Of a stretch of 55,654 nucleotides of DNA, positions 17,134-24,181 are shown piece after piece. Below the pieces are notes generated by a model, which worked only from the letters and a program-made list of their open reading frames with translations, did no database searches and was not told the origin of the DNA. Each line of letters opens with the position of its first letter. Position 1 is the first letter of the stretch. The stretch comes from VGCC01 sp044375955 (GTDB lineage: Bacteria; Actinomycetota; Actinomycetes; S36-B12). The DNA lies in NCBI GenBank assembly GCA_044375955.1, contig JBILLS010000008.1, positions 1 to 55,654 on the forward strand, read 5' to 3'. The translations under genes and the position numbers were made by a program.

Positions 17134-17577
17134 CTACTGGGCGATCTGAGTGATGGCGAATTGCTGGGGATTCTGCGCCGCATGCGGATGGTCAGCGCCG
17201 GTGTAGACCTTCAGCTTCTTGATCTGCTGACGGCCGAGCTTGTTGTGCGGGAGCATGCCCTTGACTGCCTTCTCCACCGCACGACACGGATTGGACTCGA
17301 GGAGTTCCGAGTACGTGGTCGCGGTGAGACCACCCGGATACCCGGAGTGGCGGTACGCGATCTTGGACTCGCGCTTGGAGCCGGTGAGGGCCACCTTGTC
17401 CGCGTTGATGATGATCACGAAGTCCCCGGTGTCGACATGCGGGGCGAACGTGGGCTTGTGCTTGCCGCGCAGCAGAGAGGCCGCGTGGGTGGCCAGTCGA
17501 CCGAGCACCACGTCGGTGGCGTCGATGACGTGCCATTGGCGAGTGATGTCGCCGGCTTTCGGGGTGTACGTGCGCAC
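17134..17577 (-). CDS. rplM: 50S ribosomal protein L13
   Basis: 147-aa early-assembly large-subunit protein: RTYTPKAGDITRQWHVIDA, LGRLATHAASLLRGK, GMLPHNKLGRQ. The start is GTG 17575-17577; no clear Shine-Dalgarno precedes it, but a longer frame to 18396 is a shadow. It has its own promoter (17679-17707) and a ~95-base leader containing a G/C hairpin. Confidence 0.96.
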   Translation of the reverse strand: MRTYTPKAGDITRQWHVIDATDVVLGRLATHAASLLRGKHKPTFAPHVDTGDFVIIINADKVALTGSKRESKIAYRHSGYPGGLTATTYSELLESNPCRAVEKAVKGMLPHNKLGRQQIKKLKVYTGADHPHAAQNPQQFAITQIAQ

Positions 17578-17615
17578 GGTGCGCCGCCAATCTCTCGTAG
17601 GGACCGGTTTCTGCA

Positions 17616-17630
17616 CCCCCCGTCGGGGGG
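17616..17630 (-). promoter_or_regulatory. C6-G6 hairpin in rplM leader
   Basis: CCCCCC-GTC-GGGGGG forms a short, very stable hairpin 38 bases upstream of the rplM start and inside the predicted leader. It may be part of an r-protein feedback leader or a terminator for the upstream cupin gene; no U-run follows. Confidence 0.45.
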
Positions 17631-17678
17631 CCGTACTGGACACCTTCCGGGCGTCCAGGCTGCAAGCAGCGAAAGGAA

Positions 17679-17707
17679 AGGCTACCGGGGCCTCACGAGG
17701 GGGCCAA
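17679..17707 (-). promoter_or_regulatory. Promoter of rplM-rpsI-glmM
   Basis: Minus strand: -35 TTGGCC (17702-17707), 17-bp spacer, -10 TAGCCT (17679-17684). Start expected near 17672. Confidence 0.6.
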
Positions 17708-17720
17708 ATCCGGGCCACGC

Positions 17721-18080
17721 TCAACTGAGCGTGATCCACACCTTCCTCAGGGGCTTGGTCACGGTCCACGTGGTCCTGGCACCCGCGGGGAGCAGGCCCA
17801 CCACCCCGGGGGCCAGGTCGATTCGACCCCCCTCGGAGCAGGTGACCGTCCCCTCCCCCTCGATGACCACGAAGACCTCCTCGATCTCGGTGTCCGTCGA
17901 GGTGCCCACGGAGTGCTCCCAGACACCCACCTCCATATCCCCCTCGGACATAACCGCCTTCACCCCGGTGACGACATCGCCTCTCGAGTTCCGTGCGACA
18001 TCCAGGGGCTTCATGTCCAGGGATACGTCTGCAGCACGGAAGGACCGGATCACCCGGCGAGCGTAGGGTGCCGACAGCAC
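17721..18080 (-). CDS. Small cupin-domain protein
   Basis: About 119 aa, single cupin barrel of the Cupin_3 kind: GVWEHSVGTSTDTEIEEVFVVIEGEGTV is motif 1 (shown split: EIEEVFVVIEGEG), and LAPGVVGLLPAGARTTWTV is motif 2. Typical metal-binding His residues are mostly replaced, so catalysis is uncertain; such proteins often bind small ligands. Start is uncertain: GTG 18078-18080 is chosen (VLSAPYARR), GTG 18051-18053 (VIRSFRAAD) matches family N-termini about equally well. It is divergent from vapB with about 50 bp between, so the vap operator could affect it. Confidence 0.7.
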   Translation of the reverse strand: MLSAPYARRVIRSFRAADVSLDMKPLDVARNSRGDVVTGVKAVMSEGDMEVGVWEHSVGTSTDTEIEEVFVVIEGEGTVTCSEGGRIDLAPGVVGLLPAGARTTWTVTKPLRKVWITLS

Positions 18081-18100
18081 CTTCGTCGTCGACGCGAGCC

Positions 18101-18122
18101 ATACACCAACTAGGTGTATCCT
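18101..18122 (+). promoter_or_regulatory. vapBC operator and -10 element
   Basis: ATACACC-N5-GGTGTAT (18101-18119) is a perfect 7-bp inverted repeat. It overlaps a -10-like TATCCT (18117-18122), from which transcription would start at or next to the vapB ATG at 18130, giving a leaderless mRNA; no Shine-Dalgarno precedes that ATG. No good -35 is visible. Confidence 0.65.
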
Positions 18123-18129
18123 TGTCCAC

Positions 18130-18360
18130 ATGGCTCGAACCAACATTGATATCGACGATTCGTTGGTCGAGATTGTCATGGTGCGCTACCAACTCACGAC
18201 CAAACGTGAAGCGGTCGACTACGCCTTGCGTCACCTCGCCGGCCAGCCCATGACCAAGGAGGAGGCCCTCGCCATGTGCGGCTCCATGCCGGACTTTGGG
18301 GTTCCCGAGGATCGCCCCTTCACCCATTTCGTCCATGATGACGACGATCCCACTCGCTGA
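18130..18360 (+). CDS. vapB: VapB-family antitoxin
   Basis: 76-aa antitoxin. The N-terminal half reads ARTNIDIDDSLVEIVM and TKREAVDYALRHLAG, a ribbon-helix-helix of the mycobacterial VapB group; the C-terminal part is acidic (HDDDDPTR) and probably binds the toxin groove. Likely binds the palindrome immediately upstream. Its end overlaps vapC by 26 bp. The only plus-strand operon between whiB and the ABM gene. Confidence 0.9.
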   Translation: MARTNIDIDDSLVEIVMVRYQLTTKREAVDYALRHLAGQPMTKEEALAMCGSMPDFGVPEDRPFTHFVHDDDDPTR

Positions 18361-18727
18361 CACCTCGATCTGGGTCTCCGCTCTCCGCGAGACCAAGTCC
18401 TGGATGCGCAGTCAGATCGAGTCCGACTCCCCCGTTGCCTGCACCGATCCGGTGCTGATGGAGCTGCTCTCGGGGGTACGCAACGAGCGAGAACTGCGAG
18501 CCATCAGGGCCTATGCAACACGTGGGCCATTCATCCCCTTCGACTCCGCGTCGGACTTCGAGGGGGCGGCCGCCATCTACTCCGCCGCTAGCCGCCGTGG
18601 GATGACACCCAACAGCCATGTTGACTGCATGATCATCGCGGTCGCGCTTCGCAACGACCTGCCGTTGGTCACCCTCGACATCCGTCAGGCAGCCATCGCC
18701 GAGATCTTCGAGGTCACCCTCATCTGA
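18335..18727 (+). CDS. vapC: VapC-family PIN-domain ribonuclease toxin
   Basis: 130-aa PIN-domain endoribonuclease. The acidic metal-binding set is present: Asp in PLADTSIWV, Glu in LMELLSG, Asp in HVDCMIIAVA and Asp in LVTLDIRQ. By family it cleaves tRNA or rRNA unless held by VapB. Two adjacent ATGs (18335, 18338) lie inside the vapB end. The 3' end overlaps truA, on the opposite strand, by eight bases. The toxin looks intact and functional. Confidence 0.9.
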   Translation: MMTTIPLADTSIWVSALRETKSWMRSQIESDSPVACTDPVLMELLSGVRNERELRAIRAYATRGPFIPFDSASDFEGAAAIYSAASRRGMTPNSHVDCMIIAVALRNDLPLVTLDIRQAAIAEIFEVTLI

Positions 18728-19505
18728 CGATGCGGAACGCTCGGGTGTCCTGCTGCCGCGCCGCCAATTCGGCATCCGGCGGGTAGCCGACCTCTTCGAA
18801 GACGAGTGGATGCGCTGGCATGACGATCACCCCTGCATCGCGGGATGCCTGCACGAGTGCTTCCGCCGGGAACCCACCAGGCTTGCGACCATCGCCCACG
18901 GCGACTAGGGCGCCGGCGATGCTGCGGACCATGGAGTGACAGAAGGCGTCTGCCTTGACGTGCATGACGGCGTCGCCGACGTTGTTCCTGTCCCACTCCA
19001 GTTCGATGACCTCGCGAACCGTGGTGCCACCTTCACGGAGTTTGCAGAAGCTCGCGAAATCATGCACGCCGATGAGCGCCTGCGCGGCTTCATTCATGCG
19101 GTCGATGTCGAGCGGTTTGGGGTGATCCAGGACACGGTGACGGGTGAGAGGGTCCGGGCCGGTCGGTCGGTCGCACACCGTGTAGCTGTAGCGGCGCCAG
19201 AGCGCACTGAAACGCGCATCGAAATCGGTGCTGACCTGCTGGAGCCTTATGACGCGGATGTCGTCGGGCAGGGCACGGTTGATCCGGCCTTCGTCGATGG
19301 CGGGATCGAGCGTGAGGACATCGACGTGGGCCACCTGGCCCCGGGCGTGCACCCCTGCATCGGTGCGCCCTGCGCAGGTGAGCTCCACGGGTGAGCCGAG
19401 GAGATGCCCCAGTACCCGCTGGATCTCCCCCTGCACTGTGCGCTGGTCGCGTTGCACCGCCCAACCCGCGAAGTCGGTTCCGTCGTAGGAGATATCCAGG
19501 CGCAA
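18720..19505 (-). CDS. truA: tRNA pseudouridine(38-40) synthase TruA
   Basis: 261-aa enzyme that makes pseudouridine at positions 38-40 of tRNA anticodon arms. The N-terminal RLDISYDGTDFAGWA and catalytic-Asp motif CAGRTDAGVHA are intact; FCHSMVRSIAGAL is the C-terminal family motif. The start is TTG 19503-19505, set by the conserved N-terminus; only three bases separate it from a perfect 30-nt palindrome and there is no Shine-Dalgarno, so expression may be low or structure-dependent. Downstream of rplQ as in mycobacteria. Confidence 0.95.
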   Translation of the reverse strand: MRLDISYDGTDFAGWAVQRDQRTVQGEIQRVLGHLLGSPVELTCAGRTDAGVHARGQVAHVDVLTLDPAIDEGRINRALPDDIRVIRLQQVSTDFDARFSALWRRYSYTVCDRPTGPDPLTRHRVLDHPKPLDIDRMNEAAQALIGVHDFASFCKLREGGTTVREVIELEWDRNNVGDAVMHVKADAFCHSMVRSIAGALVAVGDGRKPGGFPAEALVQASRDAGVIVMPAHPLVFEEVGYPPDAELAARQQDTRAFRIVR

Positions 19506-19508
19506 ACG

Positions 19509-19538
19509 GATCAGCCCGCTCCGAGGAGCGGGCTGATC
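19509..19538 (-). terminator. Perfect palindrome between rplQ and truA, terminator-like
   Basis: GATCAGCCCGCTCC and its exact complement are separated by GA only (30 nt in all, effective tetraloop). It begins 14 bases after the rplQ stop and ends three bases before the truA TTG. It likely ends or attenuates the ribosomal operon; part of the truA initiation region would be in or next to the stem. Confidence 0.65.
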
Positions 19539-19552
19539 GGAATCCGTGACGT

Positions 19553-20140
19553 TCAGGACTTGTCCTTGTCGTCGTCCTCCACAGCTTCCTCAACGACCGC
19601 AGCCTCAACGTCGGTGTCTCCTGCTGCTTCCGCATCGACGGCGGCTTCCTCAGCGATAACCTCGTCGGCTGCCGCTTCCTCGACCGCGGGTGCTGCAGCG
19701 GCGGCAGGAGCAGCAGCCTTCGCAGCACTCTCCTTCGCCGCGCGCTTGGTGGCACCCGTTGCTTCGGCCACAACCTGCTCAGCCATGGGCTCGACCAGTT
19801 CGATGACGGCCATCGGGGCGTTGTCACCCTTGCGCGGGCCGATCTTGGTGATGCGCGTGTAACCACCGGGACGACCCGCGTACTGCGGACCGATCTCGGT
19901 GAACAGGATGTGCACCACATTCTTGTCGCGGACCACGGTCATCACACGGCGGCGAGCTGACAGGTCACCGCGCTTGGCGAAGGTGATGAGCCGCTCGGCC
20001 AGCGGACGAAGCCGCTTGGCCTTGGCCTCGGTCGTGGTGATCTTGCCGTGCTCGAACAGGGCGGTGGCGAGGTTCGCGAGCATGAGTCGCTCGTGCGCCG
20101 GACCGCCGCCGAGACGGGGACCCTTAGTGGGCGTCGGCAT
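19553..20140 (-). CDS. rplQ: 50S ribosomal protein L17
   Basis: 195-aa large-subunit protein. Core (residues 1-118) is standard: PTPTKGPRLGGGPAHERL, ITTTEAKAKRLRPLAE, GGYTRITKIGPRKGDNAPMAVIEL (split). The remaining ~75 residues are an Ala/Glu/Asp-rich tail (ending EDDDKDKS), long even for actinobacteria. Follows rpoA by 23 bp. Confidence 0.97.
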   Translation of the reverse strand: MPTPTKGPRLGGGPAHERLMLANLATALFEHGKITTTEAKAKRLRPLAERLITFAKRGDLSARRRVMTVVRDKNVVHILFTEIGPQYAGRPGGYTRITKIGPRKGDNAPMAVIELVEPMAEQVVAEATGATKRAAKESAAKAAAPAAAAAPAVEEAAADEVIAEEAAVDAEAAGDTDVEAAVVEEAVEDDDKDKS

Positions 20141-20163
20141 CGTCGTTCTCCTTCTTCCTGCGC

Positions 20164-21195
20164 CTAGAGCTTCTCGTCCTCGGGGAAGGCGAAGTCTTCG
20201 CCCTCCACGTCCTCGTCCTCATCCTCGAAGTAGACGGCTGCGCCGGGATCGAATCCGGGCGGGCTGTCCTTCAGTGCGAGGCCGAGGCCGGCCAACTTGA
20301 CCTTGACCTCGTCGATCGACTTGGAGCCGAAGTTGCGGATGTCGAGCAGGTCGGCCTCCGAGCGGGTGATGAGCTCGCCGACGGTGTGGATGCCCTCACG
20401 CTTGAGGCAGTTGTAGGACCGCACGGTCATGTCCAACTGCTCGATCGGCGTGGAGAGCTGCTCGGCAACGAACGCGTCTGTCGGTGACGGACCGATGTCG
20501 ATGCCCTCGGCGTCGACGTTGAGTTCGCGTGCCAGGCCGAAGAGCTCCACCAGGGTCTTGCCCGCAGATGCCACGGCATCACGGGGAAGCATGGATGGCT
20601 TGGTCTCGACGTCGATGATGAGCTTGTCGAAGTCGGTGCGCTGCTCCACGCGGGTGGCCTCGACCTTGTAGCTGACCTTGAGAACCGGCGAGTAGATCGA
20701 GTCAACGGGGATGCGGCCGATCTCCTGGCCGGGCTGCTTGTTCATCACGGCCGGGACGTAGCCGCGGCCGCGCTCGACCACGAGCTCGATCTCGAGCTTG
20801 CCCTTGCCATTGAGCTCGGCGATGTGCAGGTTCGGGTTGTGGACCTCGACACCGGCGGGCGGCTGGATATCGGCTCCGGTGACCATGCCGGGGCCCTGCT
20901 TGCGCAGGTACATCACAACGGGCTCGTCGTGCTCGGAGGAGACCACAAGCTGCTTGATGTTCAGGATCAGCTCGGTGACATCCTCCTTCACGCCATCGAC
21001 GGTGCTGAACTCGTGGAGGACCCCATCCACACGGATGCTGGTGACGGCCGCTCCCGGGATCGAGGACAGCAGGGTGCGGCGAAGCGAGTTACCGAGCGTG
21101 TAGCCGAAGCCGGGCTCGAGTGGCTCCAGGATGAACCGGGAGCGGAACTCCGAGACGGGCTCCTCGGACAACAACGGACGCTGACTGATGAGCAC
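20164..21195 (-). CDS. rpoA: RNA polymerase alpha subunit
   Basis: 343-aa alpha subunit; dimer platform for RNA polymerase assembly. N-terminal domain: FILEPLEPGFGYTLGNSLRRTLLSS; C-terminal DNA- and activator-binding domain: SYNCLKREGIHTVGEL and RNFGSKSIDEVKVKL. It ends in an acidic tail (FEDEDEDVEGEDF). GTG 21193-21195 follows GGAAGG at seven bases. A strong hairpin separates it from rpsD. Confidence 0.98.
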   Translation of the reverse strand: MLISQRPLLSEEPVSEFRSRFILEPLEPGFGYTLGNSLRRTLLSSIPGAAVTSIRVDGVLHEFSTVDGVKEDVTELILNIKQLVVSSEHDEPVVMYLRKQGPGMVTGADIQPPAGVEVHNPNLHIAELNGKGKLEIELVVERGRGYVPAVMNKQPGQEIGRIPVDSIYSPVLKVSYKVEATRVEQRTDFDKLIIDVETKPSMLPRDAVASAGKTLVELFGLARELNVDAEGIDIGPSPTDAFVAEQLSTPIEQLDMTVRSYNCLKREGIHTVGELITRSEADLLDIRNFGSKSIDEVKVKLAGLGLALKDSPPGFDPGAAVYFEDEDEDVEGEDFAFPEDEKL

Positions 21196-21245
21196 TGCAT
21201 TTCCTTCCCGCGACGACCGCTATTTGACGTCGCGTGTCTGACGGT

Positions 21246-21271
21246 CACCCGGGCCGCGGCAGGCCCGGGTG
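21246..21271 (-). promoter_or_regulatory. Hairpin between rpsD and rpoA
   Basis: CACCCGGGCC-GCGGCA-GGCCCGGGTG, a perfect 10-bp stem, starts four bases after the rpsD stop. No U-run. It may partly terminate upstream transcription so that rpoA is made in a different amount, or mark an mRNA 3' end. Confidence 0.6.
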
Positions 21272-21274
21272 CTG

Positions 21275-21901
21275 CTACTTGGAGTACAGCTCGACGATGA
21301 GCTGTTCTTGGACCTGGGTGTCGATGACCTCTCGTGCAGGCAGCGAGTGCACGAGCACCCGCATCTGCGAGGGAACGACCTCGAGCCACGCGGGAACCGG
21401 ACGCTCGCCGACCTCCGCGTGCGCGACGATGAAGGGAGTCATCTCCTTGGACTTCTGACGCACCTCGACGATGTCGCCGGGTGAGACGCGGTAGGAGGGG
21501 ATGTTCACCTTCTTGCCATTAACGGTGAAGTGACCGTGGGTCACCAACTGGCGAGCCATGTCACGTGACTTCGCGAAGCCCGCGCGGAACACCACGTTGT
21601 CCAAACGGGACTCGAGGATCCGCAGCAGGTTCTCACCCGTCTTGCCGGACTGACGTGAAGCCTCGACGAAGTAGTTGCTGAACTGCTTCTCCAGGACCCC
21701 GTACATGCGCACGGCCTTCTGCTTCTCGCGCAGCTGCAACAGGTACTCGCTGTCCTTGCTACGCCCGCGACCATGCTGGCCGGGAGGGTAGGGACGCTTC
21801 TCGAACGGGCACTTCGGTGAATCGCACTTAGAGCCCTTGAGGTACAACTTGACCTTCTCGCGGCGGCACCGCTTGCAGTCTGCGTCTGTGTAACGCGCCA
21901 T
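21275..21901 (-). CDS. rpsD: 30S ribosomal protein S4
   Basis: 208-aa primary rRNA-binding protein and, in other bacteria, translational repressor of its operon. Keeps four Cys near the N-terminus (C9, C12, C26, C31), the zinc-binding C+ form. S4 RNA-binding domain from ~residue 98 (SRLDNVVFRAGFA, VTHGHFTVNGKKVNIPSY split). ATG 21901. Confidence 0.98.
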   Translation of the reverse strand: MARYTDADCKRCRREKVKLYLKGSKCDSPKCPFEKRPYPPGQHGRGRSKDSEYLLQLREKQKAVRMYGVLEKQFSNYFVEASRQSGKTGENLLRILESRLDNVVFRAGFAKSRDMARQLVTHGHFTVNGKKVNIPSYRVSPGDIVEVRQKSKEMTPFIVAHAEVGERPVPAWLEVVPSQMRVLVHSLPAREVIDTQVQEQLIVELYSK

Positions 21902-21927
21902 GTTCTCTCTCCTACTTTTCTACGCGA

Positions 21928-22326
21928 TCAGACGCGACGACGCTTGGGGGGACGGGTTCCGTTGTGCGGGACCGGGGTGACGTCGGCGATGGAGCCGACC
22001 TCGAGCCCGGTTGCCTGCAGTGAGCGGATGGCGGTCTCACGGCCGGAGCCGGGACCCTTGACGAACACATCGACCTTGCGCATGCCGTGCTCCATCGCCC
22101 GACGGGCAGCGGCCTCAGCGGCCAGCTGCGCTGCGAACGGAGTGGACTTACGGCTGCCCTTGAAGCCGACCTGCCCGGCCGACGCCCAAGCGATGACCGC
22201 ACCCGTGGGGTCAGTGATCGACACGATCGTGTTGTTGAACGTGCTCTTGATGTGAGCCTGCCCGTGGGCGACGTTCTTCTTCTCCTTGCGGCGCACCTTC
22301 TTGGCGCCGGGGGTCTTGGTAGCCAT
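21928..22326 (-). CDS. rpsK: 30S ribosomal protein S11
   Basis: 132-aa platform protein near the E site and the anti-Shine-Dalgarno cleft. KNVAHGQAHIKSTFNNTIV, AWASAGQVGFKGSRKSTPFA (in part) and the basic C-terminus GTRPPKRRRV are typical. Eight bases after rpsM. Confidence 0.98.
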   Translation of the reverse strand: MATKTPGAKKVRRKEKKNVAHGQAHIKSTFNNTIVSITDPTGAVIAWASAGQVGFKGSRKSTPFAAQLAAEAAARRAMEHGMRKVDVFVKGPGSGRETAIRSLQATGLEVGSIADVTPVPHNGTRPPKRRRV

Positions 22327-22334
22327 GTCCCGCC

Positions 22335-22703
22335 CTACTTCTTCTTGCCGGCAACGGTCTTGCGCGGGCCCTTACGGGTGCGCGCATTGGTATGGGTGCG
22401 CTGGCCACGGACGGGCAGCCCCTTGCGGTGCCGAAGTCCCTGGTAGCAGCCGATCTCGACCTTGCGGCGGATATCCGCAGCAACCTCACGACGCAGGTCG
22501 CCTTCGACCTTGAGGTTCGCCTCGATCCAGTCGCGCAGCGCAACGGTCTGATCGTCCGTCAGGTCCTTGGCGCGCAGATTGGGATCGATGCCGGTAGCCT
22601 CGAGTGCACGGGCGGCCTGGGTGCGGCCTACTCCGTAGATATAGGTGAGCGCGATCGCCATGCGCTTGTCGCGCGGCAGATCGACGCCGATAAGACGTGC
22701 CAT
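22335..22703 (-). CDS. rpsM: 30S ribosomal protein S13
   Basis: 122-aa head protein contacting P-site tRNA and subunit bridges B1a/b. ARLIGVDLPRDKRMAIALTY, YGVGRTQA, GLRHRKGLPVRGQRTHTNAR (split here) and a Lys-rich end. ATG 22701-22703; the longer open frame upstream has no family support. Confidence 0.98.
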   Translation of the reverse strand: MARLIGVDLPRDKRMAIALTYIYGVGRTQAARALEATGIDPNLRAKDLTDDQTVALRDWIEANLKVEGDLRREVAADIRRKVEIGCYQGLRHRKGLPVRGQRTHTNARTRKGPRKTVAGKKK

Positions 22704-22872
22704 GTGGCGTTCTCTCTTCTCTCGTTCCACGGGGTTTCGGGTGGAAGCCCAGCCCGGTCCGCCTAGACCGGTCCTCGGCCCCGTGGCCGAGGGTGTCGTC
22801 CGCACGAGTGCGGGGTCGGGGTCTTCCAATGGTCGGGTGCTCCAGGTTGTCTCTCCCGGACACCCCAGGGTG
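22704..22872 (-). other. Structured 169-bp spacer between rpmJ and rpsM
   Basis: Unusually long for this cluster. On the minus strand it holds CCTCGGCC-ACGG-GGCCGAGG (8-bp stem) and CCGGTC-TAGGC-GGACCGG beside each other, plus ACACCC-T-GGGGTGT next to the rpmJ stop. No convincing promoter is visible. Probably an mRNA leader or attenuator for rpsM-rpsK-rpsD. Confidence 0.45.
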
Positions 22873-22986
22873 TTATCCCTGGCGCTGCTTGTGACGGACG
22901 TTCTCGCAGATCACCATGACGCGACCGTGGCGACGAATGACCTTGCACTTATCGCAGATCTTCTTAACGCTCGGCTGCACCTTCAT
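22873..22986 (-). CDS. rpmJ: 50S ribosomal protein L36
   Basis: 37-aa protein, start ATG 22984-22986: MKVQPSVKKICDKC. Zinc ligands C11, C14, C27 and H32 are all present, so this is the zinc-containing C+ form. It follows infA by 22 bp. Confidence 0.97.
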   Translation of the reverse strand: MKVQPSVKKICDKCKVIRRHGRVMVICENVRHKQRQG

Positions 22987-23008
22987 GATTGCTCTCTCGT
23001 TCGTTCGG

Positions 23009-23230
23009 TCACTTGTAGCGGTAGACGATCCGGCCGCGGGTGAGGTCGTAGGGCGACAACTCCACGACAACCCGATCGTCGGGGAGGATGCGGATGTAGT
23101 GCATACGCATCTTCCCGCTGATGTGGGCGAGCACCTGGTGGCCGTTGTCCAGCTCCACCCGGAACATCGCATTGGGAAGCGACTCGGTGATCGTGCCCTC
23201 GAGCTCGATCGCTCCGTCCTTCTTGCCCAC
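23009..23230 (-). CDS. infA: Translation initiation factor IF-1
   Basis: 73-aa S1-like OB-fold factor that occupies the A site during initiation. It reads GKKDGAIELEGTI, AMFRVELDNGHQVLAHISGK (split) and LTRGRIVYRYK. The start is GTG 23228-23230, matching the family N-terminus; upstream codons are not conserved. It heads the infA-rpmJ-rpsM-rpsK-rpsD-rpoA-rplQ series with its own promoter. Confidence 0.97.
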   Translation of the reverse strand: MGKKDGAIELEGTITESLPNAMFRVELDNGHQVLAHISGKMRMHYIRILPDDRVVVELSPYDLTRGRIVYRYK

Positions 23231-23330
23231 GCGGTGCCTCTCGTCCGTTCGGGCCACCTGGCACACGCGTAGCCCACCGCCTGAGACGGAAGGACGCGGA
23301 TGGACGGGGAAGCCCGATATCAGCCTGGGA

Positions 23331-23358
23331 AGTCTACGGGCTGGTCACTTATGCACAA
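23331..23358 (-). promoter_or_regulatory. Promoter of infA operon
   Basis: Minus strand: -35 TTGTGC (23353-23358), 16-bp spacer, -10 TAGACT (23331-23336). It lies in the 159-bp gap after map and leaves a ~95-base leader before infA. Confidence 0.6.
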
Positions 23359-23389
23359 AATCGGGGGTCGGGCCGAAATGTCCGATTTC

Positions 23390-24181
23390 CTAGAGGCGGA
23401 CGTCGTCGAGTGCGGTCAGGACCCAGGGTCCGTCCTCGGTGATGGCCACCGTGTGCTCCCAGTGCGCAGCAGTGGAGTCATCGTCGGTGACCACGGTCCA
23501 TTCATCATCGAGCACCCGCACCGTGGCCGAACCGAGGGTTGCCATCGGCTCGATGGCGAGGGCCATGCCGACCTCGAGAGTGGGCCCCTGCCCCGGTTGC
23601 CCGTAGTTCGGCACCGATGGGTACATGTGCATCTTCGAGCCGATGCCATGGCCGACGTACTCCTCGACCACGCCGTAGGGCCCCGCTGCCCGGATCACCT
23701 TCTCGACGGCATGGCCGATATCGGAGAGGCGGTTCCCAGCGCGGGCCTGGCGCAACCCCGCCCACATCGCTTCCCGGGTCGTCTCGGATAGGCGCGCCAC
23801 CTCATCGGTCACCGTGCCGATGGACACCGTGATGGCGGCGTCCCCGTGCCAGCCCTGCACGATCGCACCACAGTCGATCGACAGCAGATCACCTTCCTGG
23901 AGAACTGTGCCATCGGGGATCCCATGCACCACGGCGCTGTTGACCGAGGTGCAGATGACCGCCGGGAATCCGTGGTAGCCAAGGAACGACGGTGTGGCAC
24001 CGTGCTCGGCGATCACCCCTCGCGCGAGCGCATCGAGATCCGCCGTGGTCACCCCCGGAACCGCGGCCTGCCTCAGGGTCTCGAGGGTGGTAGCGACGAC
24101 GAGACCAGCCTCGCGCATGAGTGCGATCTGCTCGGCGGTCTTGATTTCGATCTTCTGGCGTTTGCCAAACACGTCAGCCAT
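23390..24181 (-). CDS. map: Methionine aminopeptidase, type I
   Basis: 263-aa dimetal peptidase removing the initiator Met. Ligands visible: Asp in LLSIDCGA and in HGDAAITV, His in YVGHGIGS, Glu in AIEPMA and Glu in AITEDGPW; HGFPAVICTSVN is the family strand. ATG 24179-24181 (MADVFGKRQK) overlaps the adk stop by eight bases; the longer frame to 24259 lies in adk. Confidence 0.96.
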   Translation of the reverse strand: MADVFGKRQKIEIKTAEQIALMREAGLVVATTLETLRQAAVPGVTTADLDALARGVIAEHGATPSFLGYHGFPAVICTSVNSAVVHGIPDGTVLQEGDLLSIDCGAIVQGWHGDAAITVSIGTVTDEVARLSETTREAMWAGLRQARAGNRLSDIGHAVEKVIRAAGPYGVVEEYVGHGIGSKMHMYPSVPNYGQPGQGPTLEVGMALAIEPMATLGSATVRVLDDEWTVVTDDDSTAAHWEHTVAITEDGPWVLTALDDVRL

